40,538 bases of DNA from Alphaproteobacteria bacterium (GCA_947482125.1 CANKIV010000003.1:1-40538), one strand, 5' to 3'; positions 1 to 7,798 are shown, counted from the stretch's first letter. Notes: generated by a model from the letters alone, not told the origin. Numbers and translations: made by a program.

Positions 1-435
1 ACCGGCGTGATGAACCGCATGTTCCTGGACTATGCCCCGCACAAGGGCAGCGTCGGCGGCCGCATCAATGGCGTGCTGATTTCGACCGAGCAGGGCGAAG
101 CGGTGACCTATGGCCTGTGGTACATCGAGGAACGCGGCAAGCTGTTCATCGGCACCGGCGCCAAGGTTTACGAAGGCATGATCATCGGCCAGAACGCCAA
201 GGACAATGACCTGGACGTCAATCCGCTCAAGTCTAAGCAGCTCACCAACATCCGCACCACCTCGAAGGACGAAGCCGTCAAGCTGACTCCGATCGTGCCG
301 ATGACCCTGGAACAGGCGATGGCCTATATCCAGGACGACGAGCTGGTCGAGGTGACGCCGCTGAACATCCGCCTGCGCAAGCGGGCGCTGAAGCCGCATG
401 AGCGCAAGCGCGCCAAGCAGACGGCCGACGCCTAA
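1..435 (+). CDS. typA: Ribosome-associated GTPase TypA/BipA, C-terminal part (5' end outside window)
   Basis: The last 144 codons of a translational GTPase of the TypA/BipA family, open from base 1 and ending in TAA. TypA binds the 70S ribosome and helps ribosome assembly and stress adaptation. The visible part is the family-specific C-terminal domain: the segment with GVLISTEQGEAVTYGLW, then KVYEGMIIG, NPLKSKQLTNIRTT and a basic tail (RKRALKPHERKRAKQ) are hallmarks of this family and are absent from EF-G and LepA. The GTPase domain lies upstream of the window. The frame begins before the first in-frame ATG, so that ATG is internal. No clear terminator follows; nhaA starts 97 bases later on the same strand. 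Confidence 0.95.
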   Translation, partial: TGVMNRMFLDYAPHKGSVGGRINGVLISTEQGEAVTYGLWYIEERGKLFIGTGAKVYEGMIIGQNAKDNDLDVNPLKSKQLTNIRTTSKDEAVKLTPIVPMTLEQAMAYIQDDELVEVTPLNIRLRKRALKPHERKRAKQTADA

Positions 436-531
436 GGACCCCAACCGGCTCCGCCGCGGTCACGCGCCCGAGCCGTGAGGCCGCCAGCGGTTTTGCTCGC
501 CCTTGCAGGTCGCTGCGGATAGGCTTCCGCC

Positions 532-1656
532 ATGGTGCGGACATTCTTCAAAAGCGAGGCGGCCAGCGGCATTCTGCTGCTGGGGGTGACGGTGCTGGCG
601 CTGGCTGTCGCCAACTCGCCCTTGTCGGGCGCCTATTTTGATTCCCTGCATATCGTGGCCTTTGGCCTCAGCCTGCATCACTGGATCAATGACGGGTTGA
701 TGGCTTTGTTCTTCCTGCTGGTGGGGCTGGAAATCCGCCACGAGCTGAGCGAAGGCCAGCTTTCCACCTGGGCGGGCCGGGCTCTGCCGGGCGCGGCGGC
801 GCTGGGCGGCATGGTGGCGCCCGCGCTGATCTATGCCGCGCTCAACCGGGACGGCGCACTGCATGGCTGGGCCATTCCCACCGCCACCGACATCGCCTTT
901 TCGCTGGGCGTGCTGGCGATGCTGGGGTCGCGCGCGCCTGTGTCGTTGAAAATATTTCTCACCGCGCTGGCCATCATCGATGATCTGGGCGCGGTGTTGA
1001 TCATCGCGGTATTTTACGGTTCAGGCCTGTCGCCCATGTACCTGGGACTTGCCGCCGCGACACTGGCGATTCTGGAGGGGTTGAACCGGTTGGGCGTGAA
1101 ACGTCTTGCGCCCTATCTGCTGCTTGGCGCAGTGCTGTGGTTCCTTGTCCTGAAGTCCGGCATCCACGCCACCATTGCCGGCGTGCTGCTGGCCTTCGTC
1201 ATCCCCAAGGGGCGCGGTGCGGCGTCGCCGGCGCTGAAACTGGAAGAACGTCTGACGGGTGTGGTCGCCTTCTTCATCGTGCCGCTGTTCGCCTTCGCCA
1301 ATGCCGGCGTGTCGCTGGCGGGGATCACCGCCGCCACCTTCCTGCAGCCGATCACCCTGGGCGTCGCGGCGGGATTGTTCATCGGCAAGCAGATCGGAAT
1401 CTTCGGCGCCTGCTGGCTGGCGGTGAAGAGCGGGCTGGCCAGGCTGCCGGCCGGCGCCAACTGGACGGCGGTCTATGGCGTGTCGCTTTTGTGCGGCATC
1501 GGCTTCACCATCAGCCTGTTCATCGGCGCGCTGGCCTTCAGCGATGAAGCCGGCGTGGCGGCCGCCAAGCTGGGCGTGATCGCCGGCTCGTTCGTATCGG
1601 GCGTGGGCGGCTGGCTGGTGCTGAGCCGGGGCAGATTGAAAAGGCGCGCGGCATGA
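532..1656 (+). CDS. nhaA: Na+/H+ antiporter NhaA
   Basis: Inner-membrane electrogenic sodium/proton antiporter for pH and sodium homeostasis. At 374 residues it is close to the usual family length of about 390. Hydrophobic helices run throughout. The transport motif [14 protein letters not shown] carries the paired aspartates at residues 150-151 (Asp163/164 in E. coli), and the [10 protein letters not shown] motif holds Asp120 (Asp133 in E. coli). [19 protein letters not shown] near residues 53-71 is also typical. The ribosome binding site is weak. The stop codon overlaps the ynfA start (ATGA), so the two are probably translationally coupled. Confidence 0.95.
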   Translation: MVRTFFKSEAASGILLLGVTVLALAVANSPLSGAYFDSLHIVAFGLSLHHWINDGLMALFFLLVGLEIRHELSEGQLSTWAGRALPGAAALGGMVAPALIYAALNRDGALHGWAIPTATDIAFSLGVLAMLGSRAPVSLKIFLTALAIIDDLGAVLIIAVFYGSGLSPMYLGLAAATLAILEGLNRLGVKRLAPYLLLGAVLWFLVLKSGIHATIAGVLLAFVIPKGRGAASPALKLEERLTGVVAFFIVPLFAFANAGVSLAGITAATFLQPITLGVAAGLFIGKQIGIFGACWLAVKSGLARLPAGANWTAVYGVSLLCGIGFTISLFIGALAFSDEAGVAAAKLGVIAGSFVSGVGGWLVLSRGRLKRRAA

Positions 1657-1985
1657 ATTCCCTTCTTGCTTTTGCGGGCGCGGCGGTTCTGGAGATTGCC
1701 GGCTGTTTCGCCTTCTGGTCCTGGCTGCGCCTGGACAAGCCGGCGCTTTGGCTCGTGCCGGGCATCATCGCGCTGGCCGGCTTTGCCTGGCTTCTGACAA
1801 TCGCCGACAGCCCGTTCGCCGGACGGGCTTACGCCGCCTATGGCGGCATCTACATCGCGGCAGCGCTGATCTGGGGCTGGATGATCGAAGGCCACAAGCC
1901 CGATACATGGGACCCGACCGGCGCGGCGCTGTGTCTGGCGGGAATGGCCGTTATCCTGTTCGCGCCCCGTTCGCTGCCGGCCTAG
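1653..1985 (+). CDS. ynfA: YnfA/UPF0060 family small membrane protein
   Basis: A 110-residue four-helix inner-membrane protein of the UPF0060 (YnfA) family, related to small-multidrug-resistance-type transporters; its substrate is not settled. Family features are the N-terminal helix with [18 protein letters not shown], the [18 protein letters not shown] segment and the late [17 protein letters not shown] helix. It overlaps the nhaA stop by four bases, suggesting coupled translation. The pairing with nhaA suggests a membrane-homeostasis role, which is inference only. Confidence 0.9.
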   Translation: MNSLLAFAGAAVLEIAGCFAFWSWLRLDKPALWLVPGIIALAGFAWLLTIADSPFAGRAYAAYGGIYIAAALIWGWMIEGHKPDTWDPTGAALCLAGMAVILFAPRSLPA

Positions 1986-2025
1986 GTCGCCGTCAGGCAC
2001 CTAGCGGGGTGCACCCGGCTGCATC

Positions 2026-2031
2026 TATAAA
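2026..2031 (+). promoter_or_regulatory. Candidate -10 element giving a leaderless hisN-type mRNA
   Basis: TATAAA ends six bases before the ATG at 2038 and no Shine-Dalgarno sequence is present in the preceding 20 bases. A transcript starting about seven bases after this hexamer would begin at or next to the start codon. No good -35 is visible at 16-18 bases upstream, so the promoter call is tentative. Confidence 0.4.
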
Positions 2032-2037
2032 CGCACC

Positions 2038-2835
2038 ATGACAGTCGAAGAAAAAATGATCGCTTTCGCGAACCGCCTGGCCGATGCCTCGGGCGCGGCG
2101 ATCCGCCCCTATTTCCGCCAGCGCATCGAGGTGACGCACAAGCCGGGCGTGCATGCCTACGATCCCGTCACCGAAGCGGACAGGGGCGCCGAGCGCGCCA
2201 TCCGCGCCATCATCGACCGCGACCGCCCCCAGGACGCGATCCTGGGCGAGGAGTATGGCGAGAAGCCCGCCGGCCTTTCCGCCAACAAGTGGCGCTGGGT
2301 TCTCGATCCGGTGGACGGCACCCGCGCCTTCATCACCGGGCGGCATGAATGGGGTTCGCTGATCGCGCTGGAGCATGACGGCGTGCCGGTGCTGGGGATT
2401 CTCGACCAGCCGGTGCTGGGCGAGCGCTTCCTGGGCGTCAATGGCCGCAGCGTCTTGACGACAGGCGAGGGCCGCACTGTGATGAAAGTGCGCGAATGTC
2501 CTGACATCAAGGACGCCATACTCTGCGCCACAGATCCGTCGGCCTATATGCCCGCCGACCAGCAGGACGCCTTCGCGCGGGTGAAAGCCAGGGCGCGCAT
2601 GACCCGTTTTCATGGCGACTGTTATATCTACGCTCTTCTGGCGATGGGTTTCATCGATGTGGTGGTCGAAAGCGCGCTCAAGCGGTGGGACATCGCGGCG
2701 CTGATTCCGATCATCGAAGGGTCGGGGGGCATCATCACCGGCTGGGACGGCGAGCCCTGGCGCGAAGGCTCCAGGACCCTGGCCTGCGGCGACAGGCGCG
2801 TGCATGCCCAGGTGATGGAATTGCTCAAGGGGTGA
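2038..2835 (+). CDS. hisN: Inositol-monophosphatase-family phosphatase, histidinol-phosphatase type
   Basis: A 265-residue metal-dependent phosphatase of the inositol monophosphatase superfamily, of the kind that serves as histidinol-phosphate phosphatase (HisN) in many alphaproteobacteria. Metal-binding residues are visible: GEEYGEK (Glu71/72) and DPVDGTRAFITG (Asp90, Asp93, Gly94, Thr95), plus the late KRWDIAALIPIIEGSGG segment with its conserved aspartate and GG. The reaction would be L-histidinol phosphate to L-histidinol in the cytoplasm. An inositol or other sugar phosphatase activity cannot be excluded from sequence alone. The start lacks a ribosome binding site and sits just after a TATAAA box, suggesting a leaderless message. 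Confidence 0.8.
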   Translation: MTVEEKMIAFANRLADASGAAIRPYFRQRIEVTHKPGVHAYDPVTEADRGAERAIRAIIDRDRPQDAILGEEYGEKPAGLSANKWRWVLDPVDGTRAFITGRHEWGSLIALEHDGVPVLGILDQPVLGERFLGVNGRSVLTTGEGRTVMKVRECPDIKDAILCATDPSAYMPADQQDAFARVKARARMTRFHGDCYIYALLAMGFIDVVVESALKRWDIAALIPIIEGSGGIITGWDGEPWREGSRTLACGDRRVHAQVMELLKG

Positions 2836-2982
2836 GGAGCGGCGCGCAACAGCGCGTGAGCCCGCAGTACAGGCGGCGGGCCGGGGGCCGTCACAATAGC
2901 TTCACGAAACAAATCCCGCCCATTAACCGGGCACTCATTCGCGCCCCGTTAGCGTTGGCACAACGCAAGAACGGGGTCCTGT

Positions 2983-3345
2983 GTGCGGCACGAAGACGAC
3001 AGCGCAGCAAATCGCGACGTGCTGACAGCGGGCATGCTGGCGGCGCGCACGTCCTGCTTGAGCGAGCGCACCAGTTGCGGCGAGTGTTTCGACTGGCTTG
3101 TCGGCCACCCCGGCGTCAGCGCGGTAGCCATTGTCGACAGCCGCAGCGGCGCGATCCTGGGCCTGGTCAACCGCTTCATCTTCTTGGCCCGCTATGCGCG
3201 CCAGTATGTGCCCGAGCTGTTTCGCAGGAAATCCATCCTGCGGCTGGCCAATCCCGCGCCCCTGATCGTGGACGAGAAAGTGCAGGTGGCCGATCTGGGG
3301 CCAGGCGCAGCGCGCCCATCTCTGAAGGTGCCGCGGTGCGGATGA
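2983..3345 (+). pseudogene. Truncated CBS-domain-type protein (120 codons)
   Basis: A short GTG-initiated frame whose middle part resembles the N-terminal CBS half of longer signalling proteins in which CBS motifs precede GGDEF or EAL domains. Visible elements are the segment VSAVAIVDSRSGAILGLVNR followed by FLARYARQYVPELFRRKSIL and ANPAPLIVDEKVQVADLG (residues about 45-105), after which similarity stops and a short unrelated tail leads to the TGA. No second CBS motif or catalytic domain follows. It is therefore either a remnant of a larger gene or a stand-alone half-CBS sensor. Its stop overlaps (ATGA) the start of a Pro/Ala-rich mini-ORF. The truncation is inferred from motif comparison, not an alignment. 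Confidence 0.5.
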
Positions 3346-3596
3346 ATGCCGATAGCCAGGCCCAGACCACCCAGCCTGCGCAACAGGCCGTGGTGATCCC
3401 GGAGCGGGTGTCGCCGACCCCGTCGCCGTCTGACGTGGCCATCGCCAATCCGCAGTCCAGCGTGGCGGTCTCGCCGAACGCGGTCACCGCGCAGGACATG
3501 CCGGCCCAGGCCGCGATGCCCGATGCGGCGCAGCCGGAAGCCGCGGCTCCCGCCCAGGCCCAGCCCGAACAGCCGGCTGGCCAGGTCGCGCAGTAA
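3342..3596 (+). CDS. Pro/Ala/Gln-rich small protein of unknown function
   Basis: An 84-codon frame beginning at an ATG that overlaps the previous stop by four bases (ATGA) and ending just before a strong terminator. The product is low complexity, rich in Ala, Pro and Gln, with no signal peptide, no membrane segment and no motif that I recognise. The overlap and terminator support translation together with the truncated CBS gene. It could also be the decayed, frame-shifted tail of that gene. I do not recognise a family. Confidence 0.45.
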   Translation: MNADSQAQTTQPAQQAVVIPERVSPTPSPSDVAIANPQSSVAVSPNAVTAQDMPAQAAMPDAAQPEAAAPAQAQPEQPAGQVAQ

Positions 3597-3617
3597 CAGC
3601 GTTGTTGTGAAAAAGAG

Positions 3618-3648
3618 CCGCGCTCCTAACCGGGCGCGGTTTTTTTTT
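3618..3648 (+). terminator. Rho-independent terminator after the Pro/Ala-rich ORF
   Basis: CCGCGC (3618-3623) pairs with GCGCGG (3634-3639), followed by nine T residues. The loop contains the stop codon of the convergent minus-strand hydrolase, so the terminator overlaps that gene's 3' end. Confidence 0.85.
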
Positions 3649-4567
3649 GTCCGGCCGCGAAAGCGTCGAACGCTTCCCAGAACTTCGCGCGGATGGCGTT
3701 CTTCTCCATCAGGATTTCGTGGCCCGCATCCGCGACCTCGACATATTGCGCATTGGGCGCGCGCGCCGCGAAGGCCCTGGCTTCGGGCGTCAGGCAGATG
3801 CGGTCCTTGCCTGCGCCCACCACCAGCAGCGGCGTGGTGATCGTCTCGGCCTGGCCGCGCAGCCACTTCATCGAGCGGATGGCCGCCGCCAGCCAGCCCC
3901 AGGTCGCGCCCGCCAGGCGCAGGTCGGGATTTTCCCGCAGCAGCATCTGGGTACGCTCGAAACGCTGCGGGTCGGAGGTGACCAGCTGGGTGGAGAAGGA
4001 GACATTGTGGGGATCGCGCGCCTCCATCCCCCAGACCCAACCGCCACGGTTGCCGCGCCAGATTTCAAACGCCGTAACCGCCGCCACCAGGAACTGGCGC
4101 TGGCCGCGCAGCGAGATGGCGATCATCGGCGCGTTCAGAACGCACCAGGCGAAACGCGCGGGATTGTGGGCGAGGGCGCGCAGCAGATTGTGTGCCCCCA
4201 TGGAGTGGGCCAGCGCCACCGGCCTTTCGCCCGGCGCCAGCATGGGGGTGACGATCCAGTTCAGCAGCGTGTCCAGGTCCTGGTCGTATTCGGAGAAATC
4301 GCCGATGAAGCTCTTGCGGTGATCGTCGGCCAGCAGCCGGGCGCTGCCGCCCTGGCCGCGCCAGTCCATCGTCGCCACCGCGAAACCGCGCCCCCGCAGT
4401 TCGTCGATCACCTCGAAATACTTCTCGATGAATTCGGTCTGGCCGTTGAGGAGGACGCAGACCCCCTTGCGCGCCACGCCAGGGTCGGCGTCGAAGCGGG
4501 CGGCGCGCAGCTGCGCCCCCACCGCCTTGATGGGCACCGGATCGAACAGGGTGGCGGCGGGGACCAT
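3626..4567 (-). CDS. Alpha/beta hydrolase, lysophospholipase (PldB) type
   Basis: A 313-residue cytoplasmic serine hydrolase of the Hydrolase_4/PldB group (lysophospholipase or monoacylglycerol lipase-like). The nucleophile elbow is AHSMGA with Ser122, an A-x-S-x-G variant of GxSxG. The acid is probably Asp255 in GAGKDRICL and the base His283 in DAGHEILME. The strand-turn MDWRGQGGS (residues 68-76) matches the family motif DWRGQGxS. There is no signal peptide. The C-terminal tail is lysine-rich because it reads through the terminator of the convergent operon. It is a single gene; the physiological substrate is unknown. Confidence 0.85.
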   Translation of the reverse strand: MVPAATLFDPVPIKAVGAQLRAARFDADPGVARKGVCVLLNGQTEFIEKYFEVIDELRGRGFAVATMDWRGQGGSARLLADDHRKSFIGDFSEYDQDLDTLLNWIVTPMLAPGERPVALAHSMGAHNLLRALAHNPARFAWCVLNAPMIAISLRGQRQFLVAAVTAFEIWRGNRGGWVWGMEARDPHNVSFSTQLVTSDPQRFERTQMLLRENPDLRLAGATWGWLAAAIRSMKWLRGQAETITTPLLVVGAGKDRICLTPEARAFAARAPNAQYVEVADAGHEILMEKNAIRAKFWEAFDAFAAGQKKTAPG

Positions 4568-4634
4568 GGAAAAAATTCACGGAATCGGGGGTTTCCTAGG
4601 CACTTAAACCGGTATTTCAAGGCCGGCAAAGGGT

Positions 4635-4662
4635 CTTGAAGGGCCTTTTTCCTTTCCTAAAT
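4635..4662 (+). promoter_or_regulatory. Predicted RpoH (sigma-32) heat-shock promoter for hsp20
   Basis: CTTG at 4635-4638 (as CTTGAA) and CCTAAAT at 4656-4662 are separated by 17 bases. This matches the alphaproteobacterial RpoH consensus CTTG-N17/18-CYTATNT at all but one -10 position. It lies about 90 bases upstream of the Hsp20 ATG. Confidence 0.7.
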
Positions 4663-4665
4663 ACG

Positions 4666-4753
4666 GTTTGCCGGGCGCCTTTTGGGCCCGGTTCCATGCC
4701 CGGCGCGGGCCTTTCCGGCGGGGCGAACCGCAACGCTTTTAGGAGGTTGTCTC
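4666..4753 (+). promoter_or_regulatory. Structured 5' leader of hsp20, possible ROSE-like RNA thermometer
   Basis: The leader between the predicted heat-shock promoter and the ATG is rich in inverted repeats. CCGGGCGCC (4671-4679) can pair with GGGCCCGG (4684-4691) around TTTT. CAAC (4731-4734) can pair with GTTG (4746-4749), enclosing the AGGAGG Shine-Dalgarno at 4741-4746. ROSE elements in alphaproteobacterial small heat-shock genes mask the Shine-Dalgarno similarly. The final hairpin here is short, so this is tentative. Confidence 0.35.
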
Positions 4754-5191
4754 ATGCGTATTGATTATTCCCCGTTCTACCGTTCCACGGTCGGCTTCGA
4801 CCATCTTCTCAACCTGCTCGACACCAGCGCCGACCAGGGCTATCCGCCCTACAACATCGAGCGCAGCGACGAGAATAATTACCGCGTCACCGTCGCGGTC
4901 GCCGGCTTTGCCGAGAAGGACCTGTCGGTGGATGTGAAGGACCGGGTGCTGACCGTCTCGGGCAAGAAGGAAGAGGCCGAAAAGCCGACCTTCCTGCACC
5001 AGGGCATCGCCGGGCGCGCCTTTGAGCGCAGTTTCCAGCTGGCCGAGCATGTCGAAGTGAAGGCGGCAAGGCTGGAAAACGGCCTGCTCCATGTCGACCT
5101 GGAGCGCCGCGTGCCGGAGGAAAAAAAGCCCCGCCGCATCGCCATCAATGCTCCGGACCTCAAGACCATTGAAGGTTCGAAGGCGGCCTGA
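4754..5191 (+). CDS. Small heat-shock protein, Hsp20/IbpA family
   Basis: A 145-residue cytoplasmic holdase chaperone with the alpha-crystallin domain, which binds unfolding proteins for later refolding by DnaK and ClpB. The N-terminus (MRIDYSPFYRSTVGFDHL) matches the IbpA/HspA class of alphaproteobacterial Hsp20. The crystallin core runs from about NIERSDENNYRVTVAVAGF through GIAGRAFERSFQLAEHVEV to GLLHVDLERRVPEEKKPRRI, the last containing the C-terminal anchoring region. The start is set by a perfect AGGAGG seven bases upstream; a longer frame from 4682 lacks support. A predicted RpoH promoter and structured leader precede it, and a strong terminator follows, so it is a monocistronic heat-shock unit. 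Confidence 0.93.
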   Translation: MRIDYSPFYRSTVGFDHLLNLLDTSADQGYPPYNIERSDENNYRVTVAVAGFAEKDLSVDVKDRVLTVSGKKEEAEKPTFLHQGIAGRAFERSFQLAEHVEVKAARLENGLLHVDLERRVPEEKKPRRIAINAPDLKTIEGSKAA

Positions 5192-5214
5192 CGGTCCCTT
5201 GTGGTATTCAGCAA

Positions 5215-5250
5215 GATCGGGGGCATCCTTTGGGGTGCCCCCGATTTTTT
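5215..5250 (+). terminator. Rho-independent terminator of hsp20
   Basis: ATCGGGGGCA and TGCCCCCGAT form a near-perfect long stem with a short loop, followed by six T residues. Confidence 0.92.
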
Positions 5251-5286
5251 GTTAGGTTATCAGGGTAAACACTGCTTCGGTCCTGT

Positions 5287-6168
5287 ATGGCGATCTGGCC
5301 GCAAAACCTGGCGACCCCCAAGTACCCCTCCGGCATCGAAGAGGTGCGGGCGCGCTATGCCGCCATGTTCGTCCGGTTCGGCGCGGCGTCGGGGGCGCTG
5401 GATGTCAGCCCCGGCCAGCTTGGCCCCATCGGCGGGGAATGGGTGCGCGCGCCCGGCAGCGATCCGGCCCGCACCATCCTCTATTTCCATGGCGGCGGCT
5501 TTGTCGCCGGCAGCCCCGAAACCCATCGCCCCCTGGTGGGAAAGCTGGTGGAAGCCAGCGGCGTCGGCGCCTTTTCCGTCGGCTACCGTCTGGCGCCGGA
5601 ATGTTTCTTTCCCGCCGCGGTGCGCGACGGCATCGACAGCTATCGCGCCCTTCTCGCCAAGGGCATGCCGGCCACCTCGATCATCCTGGCGGGCGACGAG
5701 GCGGGCGGGGGGCTGGCCTTTGCGGTGGCGCTGGCGGTGCGCAATGCCGGCCTGGAAATGCCCGGCGGTATCGCGGCCATGTCGCCCTGGGCCGACCTGT
5801 CGCTGTCGGGTCTGTCGGTGCTGGGCAACCGCCGCACCGACACCGCGCTGGAATGGGAAAGCCTGTTCCTCTGCGCCCGCAGCTATCTGCGAAAATCCAA
5901 TCCCTGCGATGCCTATGCCTCGCCGGCTTGGTCCAGCCTCAGCGGCTTTCCGCCGGTGATGGTCCATGCCGGGTCCACCGAAATATTGCGCGACGACGCG
6001 TCGAAGCTGGGCGACCGCGCCGCCGACGCCAATGTCTCGGTCAGTGTCGAGATCTATGACGGGATGGGCCACCTGTTCCAGATGGATGCAGGGCGCAACG
6101 AGGCCAAGGTCTCGCTGTCGCGCCTGGCCCAGTTCATCCGCGCCAAGAGCGCGGTGATGGCGGCCTGA
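5287..6168 (+). CDS. HSL-family (bacterial family IV) esterase homologue with Ser-to-Glu at the nucleophile
   Basis: A 293-residue alpha/beta hydrolase of the hormone-sensitive-lipase family. The oxyanion motif HGGG is at residues 68-71, and YRLAPE near residue 100 is typical. The family nucleophile motif GDSAGG is here GDEAGG: codon 138 is GAG instead of a serine codon. The rest of the triad looks intact: an Asp at 236/237 in TEILRDDA and His262 in GMGHLFQ. The product is therefore either inactive as a classical serine esterase, uses another mechanism, or has a binding role. No signal peptide is visible. It ends 60 bases from the convergent arsenic operon. The substitution is read directly from the sequence. 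Confidence 0.85.
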   Translation: MAIWPQNLATPKYPSGIEEVRARYAAMFVRFGAASGALDVSPGQLGPIGGEWVRAPGSDPARTILYFHGGGFVAGSPETHRPLVGKLVEASGVGAFSVGYRLAPECFFPAAVRDGIDSYRALLAKGMPATSIILAGDEAGGGLAFAVALAVRNAGLEMPGGIAAMSPWADLSLSGLSVLGNRRTDTALEWESLFLCARSYLRKSNPCDAYASPAWSSLSGFPPVMVHAGSTEILRDDASKLGDRAADANVSVSVEIYDGMGHLFQMDAGRNEAKVSLSRLAQFIRAKSAVMAA

Positions 6169-6228
6169 GCAGCCCAGCCTCATCCAGACCGAGCAGTGCG
6201 TCGGCTACCGCTTGCGCGCCGACGGCGC

Positions 6229-6891
6229 CTAGGCGGGCTCGGCAAAAAGCCATTTCAGCATCGGCCCCGCGGCGGCGGCGGCCAGCAGCTGCGCGGCGAT
6301 GAAGCCCGGCGCGGATGCGGGCGCAATTCCGGAAAAGCTGTCGGTGAGCGCGCGGGCAATGGTGACGGCGGGATTGGCGAAGGAGGTCGAGGCGGTGAAC
6401 CAGTAGGCCCCGGTGATATAAAGCCCCACCAGCATGGGGATGGAGGCTGGCGCGAAACGCAGCCCGCCCGCGATGGCGCCTAGCAATCCCAGCGTGGCGA
6501 TGGCCTCCGCCAGCCATTGTGGCGGGCCGTCGCGCAGATGGGTCGAGACTTCCAGCACCGGCATGGCGAACATCAGATGGGTGAGCCATACGCCGATGAT
6601 GGCTGCGATGATCTGCACCAACGCGTACCGCGCCGCGACCCGCCATTCCATCTCGCCGCGCAGCGCGAAGAACAGGGATACGGCGGGATTGAAATGCGCG
6701 CCCGACAGCGGACCCAGGATGGTGATCAGCACCACCAGCGCCGCCCCGGTGGCAATGGCGTTGGCCAGCAGCGCTATCCCCATGTTTCCGCCCGCCAAGC
6801 GTTCGGCCATGATCCCCGAACCCACCACCGCGATCAGCAGGAACGCCGTGCCAAGAAATTCCGCCGCGAGGCGGCGTTGACCGCGGGCCAT
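6229..6891 (-). CDS. aqpS: Aquaglyceroporin of the arsenic operon (AqpS-like)
   Basis: A 220-residue MIP-family channel with six predicted membrane helices and two half-helix NPA motifs: HFNPAVS (68-70) and FANPAVT (173-175). The start at 6891 gives the typical short N-terminus (MARGQRRLAAEFLGTAF). It lies two bases after arsC as the last gene of the operon. In Sinorhizobium meliloti an arsR-aqpS-arsC-arsH operon uses AqpS to let arsenite produced by ArsC leave the cell down its gradient. No ArsB or Acr3 pump occurs here, so the same downhill export is the natural inference. Glycerol or water transport is the alternative by family alone. Confidence 0.87.
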   Translation of the reverse strand: MARGQRRLAAEFLGTAFLLIAVVGSGIMAERLAGGNMGIALLANAIATGAALVVLITILGPLSGAHFNPAVSLFFALRGEMEWRVAARYALVQIIAAIIGVWLTHLMFAMPVLEVSTHLRDGPPQWLAEAIATLGLLGAIAGGLRFAPASIPMLVGLYITGAYWFTASTSFANPAVTIARALTDSFSGIAPASAPGFIAAQLLAAAAAGPMLKWLFAEPA

Positions 6892-6893
6892 TG

Positions 6894-7313
6894 CTAGATC
6901 AACCGCATGCCGTTGCTGTCTACCACCCGCTCGCCATCTTCCTTGGTGAACGCGCCGCGCTGGGAGGAGGGCAGGATGTCCAGCACCTCTTCGGACGGGC
7001 GGCACAGTTTTGCTCCCAGCGGGGCGATGACAATGGGCCGGTTGATAAGAATGGGATGGGCCATCATTGCGTCGATCAGTTCGTCATCGGTCCTAGCCGG
7101 ATCGCCGAGACCCAGTTCCTGGTAGGGCGTGCCCTTTTCCCGCAGGAGTTGCCGGGGCGTCAAACCCATCAAGCGCAGCAGCACGACCAGTTCCGCGCGG
7201 CGGGGCGGTGTCTTCAGATATTCGATGATCTGCGGCTCGTTGCCGGAATTGCGGATCATCGCCAGCGTGTTGCGGGACGTGGCGCAATCGGGATTGTGAT
7301 AAATGGTAATCAT
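6894..7313 (-). CDS. arsC: Arsenate reductase, glutaredoxin-dependent (ArsC)
   Basis: A 139-residue thioredoxin-fold arsenate reductase that reduces arsenate to arsenite with glutathione and glutaredoxin. The catalytic segment is HNPDCATSRNTLAMIRNSG with Cys10. Further family signatures are TPPRRAELVVLL, the DELIDAMMAHPILINRPIV segment and PLGAKLCRPSEEVLDIL, which contain the oxyanion-binding arginines. The ATG overlaps the stop of the upstream LMW-phosphatase-type reductase by four bases and the aquaporin starts two bases after its stop, so all are one operon. Confidence 0.93.
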   Translation of the reverse strand: MITIYHNPDCATSRNTLAMIRNSGNEPQIIEYLKTPPRRAELVVLLRLMGLTPRQLLREKGTPYQELGLGDPARTDDELIDAMMAHPILINRPIVIAPLGAKLCRPSEEVLDILPSSQRGAFTKEDGERVVDSNGMRLI

Positions 7314-7798
7314 GAGTGCTTGGCGATATCCGATACCTGATGCTGCAGGGAAAGCCGGTCCAGTCCCGACATTTTCAGATTGGCGAAGGCGGAAAGCCGG
7401 TTGTTGAGCATGCGGTAGGTGTCGGCGAAGGCCACCGCGATTTCGGCGGGGCTGCCTTCGGCCGCCGCCGGATCGGGCATGCCCCAATGGGCGGTCATCG
7501 GCTGGCCGGGCCAGACCGGGCAGACTTCGCCCGCCGCATTGTCGCAAACGGTGATGACGAAATCGAGCTTGGGCGAATCCGGCTTGGCGAATTCATCCCA
7601 GGGCTTGGAACGAAACTGGCTGATGTCGTAATCCAGCCGCCCCAGCAATTCGAGCGCGTGCGGATTCACTTCGCCCCGGGGCTGCGATCCGGCGGAATAG
7701 GCCTTGAAGCGTCCGGCGCCGATTTTGTTCAGGATCGCCTCGGCGAGGATGGATCGCGCCGAGTTGCCGGTGCAGAGAAACAGGACATTGTAGGTCAT
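7310..7798 (-). CDS. Low-molecular-weight protein-tyrosine-phosphatase-type arsenate reductase
   Basis: A 162-residue cytoplasmic protein with the LMW phosphatase P-loop CTGNSARS (Cys9 to Arg15) right after the first strand. It also has the DFVITVCDNAAGEVCPVWPG segment characteristic of thioredoxin-coupled ArsC enzymes, which carries the resolving cysteines, and HWGMPDPA with the general-acid aspartate. Enzymes of this class reduce arsenate using their own cysteines. It overlaps arsR and arsC by four bases on each side. The operon therefore encodes two structurally unrelated arsenate reductases. A phosphatase role is the less likely alternative given the context. Confidence 0.87.
   Translation of the reverse strand: MTYNVLFLCTGNSARSILAEAILNKIGAGRFKAYSAGSQPRGEVNPHALELLGRLDYDISQFRSKPWDEFAKPDSPKLDFVITVCDNAAGEVCPVWPGQPMTAHWGMPDPAAAEGSPAEIAVAFADTYRMLNNRLSAFANLKMSGLDRLSLQHQVSDIAKHS

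Noticed and set aside
4682-4753. An N-terminal extension of Hsp20 from an ATG-like start at 4682
   Set aside because: AGGAGG seven bases before 4754 and the family N-terminus MRIDYSPFYR fix the start; the extension overlaps the structured leader.
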